Of a stretch of DNA of 64,000 nt, positions 39,614 to 48,578 are shown piece after piece (position 1 is the stretch's first letter; the number at the start of each line of letters is the position of its first letter). Where the stretch lies: NCBI RefSeq assembly GCF_020171745.1, contig NZ_JAIVAH010000016.1:21224-85223 (forward strand), given 5' to 3'. Position numbers and translations under genes: made by a program. This stretch comes from Prescottella equi. Lineage in GTDB: Bacteria > Actinomycetota > Actinomycetes > Mycobacteriales > Mycobacteriaceae. The notes below the pieces were generated by a model. It was not told where the DNA came from. It saw nothing but the letters and a program-made list of their open reading frames with translations, and made no database searches.

Positions 39614-40051
39614 ATGGCCGAGAAGACCAAGAGGTCGATCACCATCGACGCACCCGCCGCCGAGGTGATGGGTGTGATCGCGGACTTCGGCGCCTACCCG
39701 ACCTGGGTGGAGGCTGCCAAGTCGGTCGAGGTGCTCGTGCCGGGGCCGGGGGACCGCGCCGCGGAGGTGCGATTCGTCCTCGACGCCGGCATGGTCAAGG
39801 ACACCTACGTGCTCCGCTACCGCTGGGCGCCGGACGGCATGTCGGTGAGCTGGGACCTGGTGTCCGGTGAGATCCAGAAGTCGCAGCACGGCTCGTACAC
39901 GCTCGAGCCCGAGGCCGGCGGCGGCACCCGCGTGACGTACGAGCTCACCGTCGATCTCACGATCCCGATGATCGGTCTGTTCAAGCGCAAGGCCGAGAAG
40001 GTCATCACCGACACGGCACTCAAGGAACTCAAGAAGCGGGTGGAGGGCTGA
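39614..40051 (+). CDS. SRPBCC family protein (Rv2185c family)
   Basis: A 145-residue polyketide-cyclase/START-like protein: KRSITIDAPAAEVMGVIADF, AYPTWVEAAKSVEVL, then VTYELTVDLTIPMIGLFKRKAE and the helix ending LKELKKRVEG. The fold binds lipid-like molecules. GAAAGGAAG is about 10 bases upstream of the ATG. Its stop codon overlaps the next gene as CTGA. Confidence 0.88.
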   Translation: MAEKTKRSITIDAPAAEVMGVIADFGAYPTWVEAAKSVEVLVPGPGDRAAEVRFVLDAGMVKDTYVLRYRWAPDGMSVSWDLVSGEIQKSQHGSYTLEPEAGGGTRVTYELTVDLTIPMIGLFKRKAEKVITDTALKELKKRVEG

Positions 40052-41292
40052 GCGCCGCCGCCTCGGAGTCGGCTGCCACGGTCCGGCTCTTCGTCGGCAA
40101 GGGCGGTGCCGGGAAGACGACGATGGCGGCCGCGACGGCGGTCGGCGCGGCCGCGGCCGGTGAGCGCGTCCTGCTGATCTCGCTCGATCGGGCGCACGGT
40201 CTGGCCGACGTGCTCGACCGTCCGATCGCGCCGGGTGAACCGACACGCGTGGCAACCGGACTCGACGTCCTCGAGGTCGACACGCTCGCGCTGCTCGAAG
40301 AGCGCTACCGCGGCCTGGTCGCGCTGCTGGCGCTCGGCGGATCCCATGATCACGGTGCCGATCTCACCGACCTCGCGCCCGAGGAGCTGACCGGGCTGCC
40401 GGGCGTCGAGGACGTGCTCGGGCTCGGTGAGGTGGTGCGCCTGGCCGGCGAATCACGTTGGGACCTGGTCGTCGTCGACTGTCCCGCCACCTCCGATGCC
40501 CAGCGATTGCTGGCGCTTCCCGAGTCGGTCGCCGGGTGCATCGAGCGGGTGTGGCCCCAGCACCGCCGGATGGCCGCACTCACCTCGGGCGACACCGGGC
40601 TCGCCATGGTCGTCGCCGTGGTGGACCGGGTGCTGGAGGCGACGTCGGCGGTCACGGCGCTGTTGTCGGATCGCGGGCGCACCGCGATCCGGCTGGTGAC
40701 GACGCCCGAACGGATGGCGTTCGCCGAGACCCGGCGACTGCTGTCCGGGCTCGCGCTGGGCGCCCTGCGGGTCGATGCCCTGATCGTCAACGGTCTTCTT
40801 CCACAACTCGATTCGGATGCGTTGACGTCGAATGTGGGCGACTGGTACCGGACTCGCCGCGCCGCGCAGGGCGAGGTCCTCGCGGAGTTGCGCGACGCTG
40901 CCGGCGACGTCACCGTGCTGACGTCCGGCCAGGTGGCGACCGAGCCGATAGGGTGGGAGGCTCTCGACGGCATGGCGCGGACGCTCTACGCGGGCGTCGC
41001 CGGTCCGTCGGCGATGCTCACCGCAGATGCGGCGCCGATCCGGGTGGCGCTCGAATCGGGATCGGGGGGTCTCGAATCGGTGTACGCGATGCGGATGCAC
41101 CTGCCGCTCGCGAACCCGCGGGCATTGACGCTGGGACGAGTGGAGGACGACTTGGTGGTGGGGGCCGACGGGAAACGCCGTCGCGTCAGGTTGGCATCGG
41201 TACTCCGTCGTTGCACCGTGCGCGACGCGGACTTCGACGGCAGCGACCTGGTCGTGCGGTTCGTGCCAGACCCGGCGGTGTGGCCGCAATGA
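40048..41292 (+). CDS. ArsA-like ATPase with a predicted CTG start
   Basis: A 414-residue P-loop ATPase of the ArsA/GET3-like family. The Walker A GKGGAGKTT (17-25) lies before the first in-frame ATG (40123), and no ATG, GTG or TTG exists upstream in frame back into the previous gene. The only sensible start is CTG at 40048, which overlaps the upstream TGA as CTGA, the same joint as ATGA/GTGA overlaps elsewhere here. Other motifs: SLDRAHGLADVL (switch region) and VVVDCPATSDAQRLLALPE. The orthologue is Rv2184c. Arsenite export is unlikely as no arsB is near; a role in moving a client or membrane protein is a guess. Confidence 0.85.
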   Translation: MSAAASESAATVRLFVGKGGAGKTTMAAATAVGAAAAGERVLLISLDRAHGLADVLDRPIAPGEPTRVATGLDVLEVDTLALLEERYRGLVALLALGGSHDHGADLTDLAPEELTGLPGVEDVLGLGEVVRLAGESRWDLVVVDCPATSDAQRLLALPESVAGCIERVWPQHRRMAALTSGDTGLAMVVAVVDRVLEATSAVTALLSDRGRTAIRLVTTPERMAFAETRRLLSGLALGALRVDALIVNGLLPQLDSDALTSNVGDWYRTRRAAQGEVLAELRDAAGDVTVLTSGQVATEPIGWEALDGMARTLYAGVAGPSAMLTADAAPIRVALESGSGGLESVYAMRMHLPLANPRALTLGRVEDDLVVGADGKRRRVRLASVLRRCTVRDADFDGSDLVVRFVPDPAVWPQ

Positions 41293-41660
41293 CCGGTGAG
41301 CACGCCGAACTGGTCGCCGAGCTGCGGGCGCTGGCCGAGACGGTCCTCGAGCGGATCGAGCCCATCCTGCAGAAGGCGGCGCGGGGCGCCGAGACGGAGT
41401 CCGGCGAGTCCGATGGGTCGGGTCAGCCGGGCTGCAGCACGTGTTCGTGGTGTCCGCTGTGCGCCCTCGCCGCGCTGATGCGCGGCGAGCAGCACGACCT
41501 CGTCACTGCGGTGGCGGGCCACGCATCGGCCCTGCTCCTGGTGCTGCGCGAGGTTCTCGACGGACATCAGGATCCGTCCGCCGGCCGCGCGGCCGAGACG
41601 TCGGAGCACCCCGCCCCGGCCGCTGCCTTCGTCCCGATCGACATCACCATCAAGGACTGA
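41289..41660 (+). CDS. Cys-rich hypothetical protein (Rv2183c family)
   Basis: A 123-residue protein with a helical N-terminus (EHAELVAELRALAETVLERIEP), a cysteine cluster CSTCSWCPLCAL (four Cys in the form C-x2-C-x2-C-x2-C, about 49-60), a second helix, and an Ala/Pro tail ending IDITIKD. The cysteines could bind zinc or an Fe-S cluster. Its ATG overlaps the ATPase stop as ATGA, so the two are made together and may form one system. Function unknown. Confidence 0.8.
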   Translation: MTGEHAELVAELRALAETVLERIEPILQKAARGAETESGESDGSGQPGCSTCSWCPLCALAALMRGEQHDLVTAVAGHASALLLVLREVLDGHQDPSAGRAAETSEHPAPAAAFVPIDITIKD

Positions 41661-41713
41661 TCCGGGCCGCCCGGCGTATCGGGGTCCGCGCCGGTATGGG
41701 CACAATCTTGTGC

Positions 41714-42685
41714 GTGAACAGCGTCGAAGAGCTCACGGTCGGTGTGGACGTCGGGGGAACGAGTATCCGCGCGTCCGTGGTCGATGTCCGCGGTGAGGTC
41801 ATCGACACCGCGCAGGCGCCCACGCCGCACTCGGCCGAGGCCCTCGAACAGGGAATCACCCGTGCCGTCCGGGAGCTCACCTCCCGGCATCCGATCGCCG
41901 CGGTCGGGCTCGCGGTGGCCGGGTTCGTCGACTACGACCGCACCACGATCCGGTTCGCGCCCCACCTGCCGTGGGTGGACGCCCCCGTCGCTCGCCGTCT
42001 CGGAGACCGGTTGGCACTGCCGGTCGTGCTCGAGCACGACGCGAACGCGGCGGCATGGGCCGAATCCCGGTTCGGGGCGGCCGGAGGCGGCCGGAACGTC
42101 GTCGTGGTGGCGATCGGGACCGGCATCGGCGCCGCGCTGCTGATCGACGGCCGGCTGTACCGGGGCAGTTTCGGCGTCGCACCGGAACTCGGACACCTGC
42201 AGGTGGTGCCCGACGGGCGGGTCTGCGCCTGCGGCAAGCGAGGCTGCTGGGAGCGGTACTGCAGCGGCACCGCGCTCGTGGACACCGCGCTCGAGCTGCT
42301 CGCGGCCGAGCCGTCCGGCTCGACGATCCTGGCGCGGGACGTCGCCGTGGACCCGGGCGCGCTGACCGGCCGTCGCATCGCGGCGGCCGCGCGGGAGGGT
42401 GACGCGGTGGCGCTCGCGACGTTCGCCGACTTCGCCCGGTGGCTCGGGGTGGGACTGGCGACGGTGTCGGACATCTTCGATCCGGACCTGGTCGTCATCT
42501 GCGGTGGTGTCGGAAGTTCGGCGTCGCTGTTCCTGGACGAGGCACGCGAGCACTACGCGCGACTGGTGACCGGCGCGGGCCACCGGCCGCTCGCCCGGAT
42601 CCGGCACACCCAGCTGGGGGAGGCGGCCGGAATGATCGGGGCCGCCGACCTCGCACGCCAGGCGCTGCCGCAGGGGCCGCGCTGA
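41714..42685 (+). CDS. ROK family glucokinase
   Basis: A 323-residue sugar kinase with the N-terminal ATP site VGVDVGGTSIRA, LEHDANAAAWAESRFG (catalytic Asp) and the ROK zinc motif CACGKRGCWERYC. Glucose is the most likely substrate, but other hexoses or N-acetyl sugars are possible. The GTG at 41714 was chosen because a -10 like CAATCT (41703-41708) is 5 bases upstream; ATG 41696 is the alternative and would add six residues. It has no close equivalent at this place in M. tuberculosis, as far as I recall. Confidence 0.88.
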   Translation: MNSVEELTVGVDVGGTSIRASVVDVRGEVIDTAQAPTPHSAEALEQGITRAVRELTSRHPIAAVGLAVAGFVDYDRTTIRFAPHLPWVDAPVARRLGDRLALPVVLEHDANAAAWAESRFGAAGGGRNVVVVAIGTGIGAALLIDGRLYRGSFGVAPELGHLQVVPDGRVCACGKRGCWERYCSGTALVDTALELLAAEPSGSTILARDVAVDPGALTGRRIAAAAREGDAVALATFADFARWLGVGLATVSDIFDPDLVVICGGVGSSASLFLDEAREHYARLVTGAGHRPLARIRHTQLGEAAGMIGAADLARQALPQGPR

Positions 42686-42800
42686 CGCATCGGAGCCCGG
42701 CAACACCGTGTGGCAGCCGTCCAGACTGCTGAGTACAGTCATTGCGTAGGTGGCCGCCCTGGCAGGCCTCGGGGGAATAGAGCTCGGACGGAAGGACGCC

Positions 42801-43532
42801 ATGTGGTACTGGCTGTTTAAGTACGTGTTGTTGGGTCCTGTCATGTGGCTCCTCGGTCGGCCGAAACTGGAAGGCGCCGAGAATATTCCGACGGACGGCC
42901 CGGCGATTCTGGCCAGCAACCATCAGGCAGTGCTCGACTCGTTCTTCCTCCCGCTGCGCTGCCCGCGCCGGATCACGTTCCTGGCCAAGAGCGAGTACTT
43001 CACCGGCACCGGGTTCAAGGGCGCCTTCCAGAAGTGGTTCTTCTCCGCCGTGGGCCAGGTGCCGATCGATCGCACGGGCGCCGACGCCGCGAAGGATGCC
43101 CTCAACGCGGGCCTGCGCGTCCTCGGCGACGGCAAGCTCCTCGGGATCTACCCGGAGGGCACCCGCTCGCCCGACGGCCGCCTCTACAAGGGAAAGACGG
43201 GCATGGCCCGCCTTGCGCTCGAGTCGGGCGTCAAGGTCATCCCGGTCGCGATGATCGGCACCGCGAAGGTCAACCCGATCGGCTCGAAGATGTGGCGGCC
43301 CGCCAAGGTCACCGTCCGGATCGGCGAGCCCATCGACTTCTCCCGGTTCGAGGGGATGGGCGGCAACCGCTTCGTCGAGCGCGCCATCACCGACGAGGTG
43401 ATGTACAAGCTGATGGTCCTGTCCGGCCAGGAGTACGTCGACATCTACGCCGCGACCCTCAAGGACCCGGCCCCCGCCGACGCGCGGCCGGCCGCAGACG
43501 TCGACCGCGTGCCCGACACGCGCGCCGGCTAG
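42801..43532 (+). CDS. 1-acyl-glycerol-3-phosphate acyltransferase-like protein
   Basis: A 243-residue PlsC-family acyltransferase with the active site NHQAVLD (H41, D46), the FLAKSEYF segment and IYPEGTRSPDG for binding glycerol phosphate. It acylates lysophosphatidate or a related lipid at the membrane. The orthologue is Rv2182c. GGAAGGA is 4-5 bases before the ATG at 42801, preferred over an earlier in-frame GTG. A possible -10 TACAGT lies near 42735. The tail after about 220 is variable and Ala/Asp-rich. Confidence 0.9.
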   Translation: MWYWLFKYVLLGPVMWLLGRPKLEGAENIPTDGPAILASNHQAVLDSFFLPLRCPRRITFLAKSEYFTGTGFKGAFQKWFFSAVGQVPIDRTGADAAKDALNAGLRVLGDGKLLGIYPEGTRSPDGRLYKGKTGMARLALESGVKVIPVAMIGTAKVNPIGSKMWRPAKVTVRIGEPIDFSRFEGMGGNRFVERAITDEVMYKLMVLSGQEYVDIYAATLKDPAPADARPAADVDRVPDTRAG

Positions 43533-43541
43533 CGGGAGCCG

Positions 43542-44186
43542 GTGCCACTCGGCCGGCTCGGCCGTTCGGCCGCCGCCGCAGGACTCGCCGCCCTGGTCGG
43601 CCCCGCCGTGTGGATCGGGGTCGCCGCGGCCGGCCGGATGCACTCTCCTGCGCGATCGCCCGCCGCCCCCGTCGTGGTGGTGTTGGGCGCGCGAGTCCGC
43701 GACGGCCGCCCGATGAAGTTCCTGCAGGGCCGCCTCGACACGACGGCCCGTCTCGTGCGGGACGGCAAGGCCGCAGTCGTCCTGGTCTCCGGTGACGCCC
43801 ACGGACGGTCGGGCGACGAAATCGCTGCAATGGTGGGGTATCTCGTCGAGGTCGGGGTGCCGCGCGCGTCGATCGTCGCCGACCCCTACGGACTCGACAC
43901 CTACGACACGTGCGTTCGGGCCGCGCGGACCTTCGGAATCCGGCACGCGCTCTTCGTGACCCAGCCGTTCCATCTGCCGCGCACGGTCGCTCTGGCGCGG
44001 GCCGCCGGGATCGACGCAGGCGGCGTGTGCGCGGGCCGCGCCGGGGGCAGACGGTCCACACTGGTGAAGAACAGCGTGCGCGAGGTCCTCGCGTACCCGA
44101 AGGCCGCACGGGACGTAGTGCTCGGCCGGGGCCCGAAAATGTCCTCTCCGCCGAACGATTCGGTGACCGACGCACTGTCTGGCTAG
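43542..44186 (+). CDS. YdcF/SanA family membrane protein (DUF218)
   Basis: A 214-residue protein with one N-terminal membrane helix (about 8-30) and a DUF218 domain: VVVVLGARVRDGRP, DTTARLVRDGKAAVVLVSGD, DPYGLDTYDTCVRAAR and FVTQPFHLPRTVALAR. SanA-like members influence envelope permeability in enterobacteria; here the role is unknown. The GTG at 43542 lies 9 bases after the acyltransferase stop with GGGAG just upstream, so they are probably one operon. Confidence 0.85.
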   Translation: MPLGRLGRSAAAAGLAALVGPAVWIGVAAAGRMHSPARSPAAPVVVVLGARVRDGRPMKFLQGRLDTTARLVRDGKAAVVLVSGDAHGRSGDEIAAMVGYLVEVGVPRASIVADPYGLDTYDTCVRAARTFGIRHALFVTQPFHLPRTVALARAAGIDAGGVCAGRAGGRRSTLVKNSVREVLAYPKAARDVVLGRGPKMSSPPNDSVTDALSG

Positions 44187-44210
44187 CGTCGGGTTCGGCC
44201 ACCGCGCCGG

Positions 44211-44216
44211 TATGTT
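44211..44216 (+). promoter_or_regulatory. -10 hexamer TATGTT of the DUF4436 gene (leaderless)
   Basis: TATGTT ends 7 bases before the GTG at 44224. The hexamer contains the ATG at 44212 that could otherwise be taken as the start. Confidence 0.55.
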
Positions 44217-44223
44217 CCGTGTC

Positions 44224-45402
44224 GTGCCCGCTGTCTCGTTCGCACGTACCCGGCCGCGCCTGTTCTGGTCGCTGGTCGCGGCCGTCGCCGCCGCGCTCTA
44301 TGCGTTGTCGCTCGTGATCTACGCCCTGAGCGCCGACGGCGACGACGGATGGGAGACGGTGACGCCGGCCGAGGACGAGGTGCTCGTCGTCGTCTCGATC
44401 ACCGGAGTGCACCCGACCACCACCCGCGTCGATGCCGAGGTCTTCGTCGCGCCTGGCGCGCGGTTCCGCGAACCCGGCGGTGAAGAGCTCACACAGGACG
44501 TCACGGTGGTCGTCTCACCGAGCATCGCGCGCACGAAACTCGTCCTCCCTGCGGGGACGTCCGCCACCACGTTCGACGTGGAGATCATCCTCGACGGTGT
44601 GCCCGGACGGTGGCCGTTCGATCGCTTCGACATCGACCCCCTAGTCGTGTCGGCTCACACCGGTTCCGGTGCCGACATCGAGTCGCACTCGACGCGGCTG
44701 TTCGTCAACGACGAAGCCGAGGGGTGGAGCGTCGGGGACGATGCGGTCGCCTCCGGGTCGGACACCGGGGAGATGCGACTGCAGGTGCACCGGTCCGGAG
44801 GGACCCTGGTGTACTCCGGGATGCTGCTCGCAATGATGGTGGTCCTCGCGGTCCTGGCGGCGTTCGTCTCGATCCAGACCGCGCGTCGGCGCCGCGTCGT
44901 GCACACCGACATGCTCGGCTGGATGGCGGCGATGGTCTTCGCCGTGGTGCCGATGCGGGGCATCCTGCCCGGTTCGCCGCCGATCGGGGCCTGGGTCGAC
45001 ATCACGATCACGGGATGGGTGATCGTGACGCTCGTGGTGTCGCTGGCGCTGTACGTCTACTGCTGGTGGCGTGACACCGCGGACGAGCCGCTGTCAGGCG
45101 GTGGGCGACAGTTGCTCGCGGGAATCGGCAACTCCGGCGCGGACGTGACCCCGCCGACCGAGCGACAGCGTCACCGCCACGATCACGGCGAGTGCCCACC
45201 ACACGTAGGACGACACGAGGAACTGGTCCCACAGCGGCCAACCGGTGCCCTCCCAGCGGCCGACGCCGAGTTCCCAGTGCGGGGCGAGCACGAACAGCAG
45301 CCAACTCGCCGCGACGACCGCGCCGAGTGCGACACTGCGCCGTCGGTAGGCGGCCACCGCGAGGACCAGGAGCAGCGGCGCGACCCAGACCCAGTGGTGT
45401 GA
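44224..45402 (+). CDS. DUF4436 membrane protein with an antisense-overlapping tail
   Basis: A 392-residue reading frame. Residues 1-290 match the DUF4436 family (Rv2180c-like): an N-terminal helix (about 13-36), a beta-rich outer domain (about 45-190) and three C-terminal helices (about 196-218, 228-245, 261-284). After YCWWRDTADEPL the frame runs on for about 100 residues of low-complexity sequence opposite the last 103 codons of the mannosyltransferase gene on the other strand. Relatives are about 295 residues, so the tail is probably not functional. The GTG at 44224 follows the -10 hexamer by 7 bases. Confidence 0.75.
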   Translation: MPAVSFARTRPRLFWSLVAAVAAALYALSLVIYALSADGDDGWETVTPAEDEVLVVVSITGVHPTTTRVDAEVFVAPGARFREPGGEELTQDVTVVVSPSIARTKLVLPAGTSATTFDVEIILDGVPGRWPFDRFDIDPLVVSAHTGSGADIESHSTRLFVNDEAEGWSVGDDAVASGSDTGEMRLQVHRSGGTLVYSGMLLAMMVVLAVLAAFVSIQTARRRRVVHTDMLGWMAAMVFAVVPMRGILPGSPPIGAWVDITITGWVIVTLVVSLALYVYCWWRDTADEPLSGGGRQLLAGIGNSGADVTPPTERQRHRHDHGECPPHVGRHEELVPQRPTGALPAADAEFPVRGEHEQQPTRRDDRAECDTAPSVGGHREDQEQRRDPDPVV

Positions 45403-46410
45403 CCACGACACGGGCGACACCAGCAGGCCGAACAACGCGTTGACGAACAGGGCCACCACCGGGAGCCCGGCCGCGAACGCGCGGTGCATCGCGACGGCGG
45501 CCAACGCCAGCACCGCCAGGCTCAGTGCGAGCCACAGCGCCGTGCGCATCGACGGGTCGAGCCCGAGCCGGGCGAGCACGCCGGTGATGCTCTGGTTCGC
45601 GGGGTAGGCGGGTCCGCCGATGCGGCTCGAATCGAACAGCGTGTCGGTCCAGTACTCCCACGAGTCGGCGCGGGCGACGAGGAAGCCGATCGCGCCGAAC
45701 AACACGAAACTCACACCGGTCGTGACCGCAGCGCGGAAGTCCTTGCGGAACAGGAAGTAGAGGATGAACACCGCCGGGGTCAGCTTCACGGCGGCGACGA
45801 AGCCGATGAGGACGCCGCGCGGCCACGGCGTCTTCTTCAGCAGGCAGTCGGCTGCCACGAACACCATCAGCAGGATGTTGACCTGGCCGTAGTCGAACGT
45901 CGAGCTGACAGGCTCCAGCGTCAGGGCGGCCGCGGCACCGGCCAGCGCCGTCCACACGAGCGTCGTGCGGGGTCGCACGCCGACCGATGCGAGCGCCAGG
46001 ACGAGCGTCGCGACCAGTGCGGCCAGGGACAGCACGGTGAGTACGGCGCCGGCGGCCTGTAGCGAGATCCACGACATCGGCGCGAACACGACTGCGGCGA
46101 GCGGTGGGTACGTGAACGGCAGGTGCTGGCCGTAGAACATCGCCGGCAGTGCGCCGTCCTCGTACAGCGGATTTCCGGCCGCGAACACGGCGCCGCCGAG
46201 GCGGTACACGTCGAGATCGATGTGGTACTGGAAGCCCACGTCCCGCAGACCGGGGAAACCGACCAGGTAGAAGAGCGCCCCGATCGTGAACGCGGCGGCG
46301 ATGACGACCCGGGCCGCGACCACGGCCGCAGGGTTCCACGTCGACTTCGGCGGCGTGCCGTCGTCCGCGGGGGAGGGGTCGGCGTAGTCGCTCGTGGGGT
46401 TGTGCACCAC
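45094..46410 (-). CDS. mptC: alpha-(1,2)-mannosyltransferase of lipomannan/LAM (GT87)
   Basis: A 438-residue polytopic GT-C enzyme with about ten membrane helices. The first outer loop has the catalytic-type acid pair region DLDVYRLGG, and further motifs are LPFTYPPLAAVVFAP, TFDYGQVNILLM and SWSHHWVWVAP, as in the GT87 family. The orthologue Rv2181 (MptC) adds alpha-1,2 mannose branches to lipomannan and LAM using polyprenyl-phosphate mannose outside the membrane. The start is GTG at 46410 or 46407. It works with pimB and mptA from this window. Its 3' end overlaps the DUF4436 frame on the other strand. Confidence 0.9.
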   Translation of the reverse strand: MVHNPTSDYADPSPADDGTPPKSTWNPAAVVAARVVIAAAFTIGALFYLVGFPGLRDVGFQYHIDLDVYRLGGAVFAAGNPLYEDGALPAMFYGQHLPFTYPPLAAVVFAPMSWISLQAAGAVLTVLSLAALVATLVLALASVGVRPRTTLVWTALAGAAAALTLEPVSSTFDYGQVNILLMVFVAADCLLKKTPWPRGVLIGFVAAVKLTPAVFILYFLFRKDFRAAVTTGVSFVLFGAIGFLVARADSWEYWTDTLFDSSRIGGPAYPANQSITGVLARLGLDPSMRTALWLALSLAVLALAAVAMHRAFAAGLPVVALFVNALFGLLVSPVSWSHHWVWVAPLLLVLAVAAYRRRSVALGAVVAASWLLFVLAPHWELGVGRWEGTGWPLWDQFLVSSYVWWALAVIVAVTLSLGRRGHVRAGVADSREQLSPTA

Positions 46411-46429
46411 AACATCTTTCTACGAACAC

Positions 46430-46495
46430 GGGGCACGGTGTCGAGTGACCCCGCGAGCGGGGCAGTGTCGAGTACCCGGGCGGGGCAGTGTCGAG
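46430..46495. repeat. three imperfect tandem copies of GGGGCAGTGTCGAG
   Basis: Copies at 46430-46445 (with a 2-base insert), 46459-46472 and 46482-46495, spaced 23-29 bases, in the gap between the divergent mannosyltransferase and exoribonuclease genes. They could be operator copies or a slippage product. Confidence 0.6.
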
Positions 46496-46528
46496 CGCTC
46501 CGACGGAGAGGGCATAGGCTTCCCGACC

Positions 46529-47020
46529 GTGCGCTACTTCTACGACTGCGAGTTCATCGAGGATGGTCGCACAATCGAGCTCGTCTCGATCGGTGTGGTG
46601 TGCGAGGACGGGCGCGAGTTCTACGCCGTCTCCACCGAGTTCGATCCCGACCGCGCCGGCAAGTGGGTGCGCCGCAATGTGCTGCCGAAGCTGCCGTCGC
46701 CGTCGTCGCCCGTGTGGAAGAGCCGTGCACGGATCCGCGACGACCTCATGAAGTTCCTGGTGCCGCGACCCGGCATCGAACCCGAGCTGTGGGCGTGGGT
46801 GGCCGCCTACGACCACGTCGTGCTGTGTCAGCTGTGGGGTGCGATGACCGAGCTGCCGTCGTGCATGCCGCGCTACACGCGCGAACTGCGTCAGCACTGG
46901 GAAACGAACGGTTCCCCGCCGCTGCCGCCGGTCCCCGACGACGCCCACGACGCGCTCGCCGACGCCCGGCACAACCTCGCGAAGTTCGAGGCGATCGAGG
47001 CGTTCCGTTCGGTGCGGTGA
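46529..47020 (+). CDS. 3'-5' exoribonuclease (RNase AS, Rv2179c family)
   Basis: A 163-residue DEDD-type nuclease with YDCEFIEDG at the start (D6 and E8 as metal ligands), WAYDH-like AAYDHVVLCQLWG in the middle and DAHDALADARHNL for the last acids. In mycobacteria this small enzyme (RNase AS) prefers adenylate-rich RNA. The GTG at 46529 follows the -10 hexamer TAGGCT (46515-46520) by 8 bases; longer frames upstream run through the tandem repeats. Confidence 0.9.
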   Translation: MRYFYDCEFIEDGRTIELVSIGVVCEDGREFYAVSTEFDPDRAGKWVRRNVLPKLPSPSSPVWKSRARIRDDLMKFLVPRPGIEPELWAWVAAYDHVVLCQLWGAMTELPSCMPRYTRELRQHWETNGSPPLPPVPDDAHDALADARHNLAKFEAIEAFRSVR

Positions 47021-48496
<1,476 letters not shown>

Positions 48497-48504
48497 TCCG
48501 AACA

Positions 48505-48553
48505 GCTGAAGGGTCCCTTCGTGCGCTCGCAGCGCACGAAGGGACCCTTCAGC
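48505..48553. terminator. 23-bp terminator between aroG and pknL
   Basis: Perfect 23-base arms (48505-48527 and 48531-48553, each containing GAAGGGTCCCTTC, itself a palindrome) with a CGC loop. It ends both convergent genes. Confidence 0.9.
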
Positions 48554-48578
48554 CGTTTCGGGGGAGCGGGAAATCAGG

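Noticed and set aside
40123..41292. ATG start for the ArsA-like ATPase
   Set aside because: It would remove the Walker A motif that is intact in the upstream frame.
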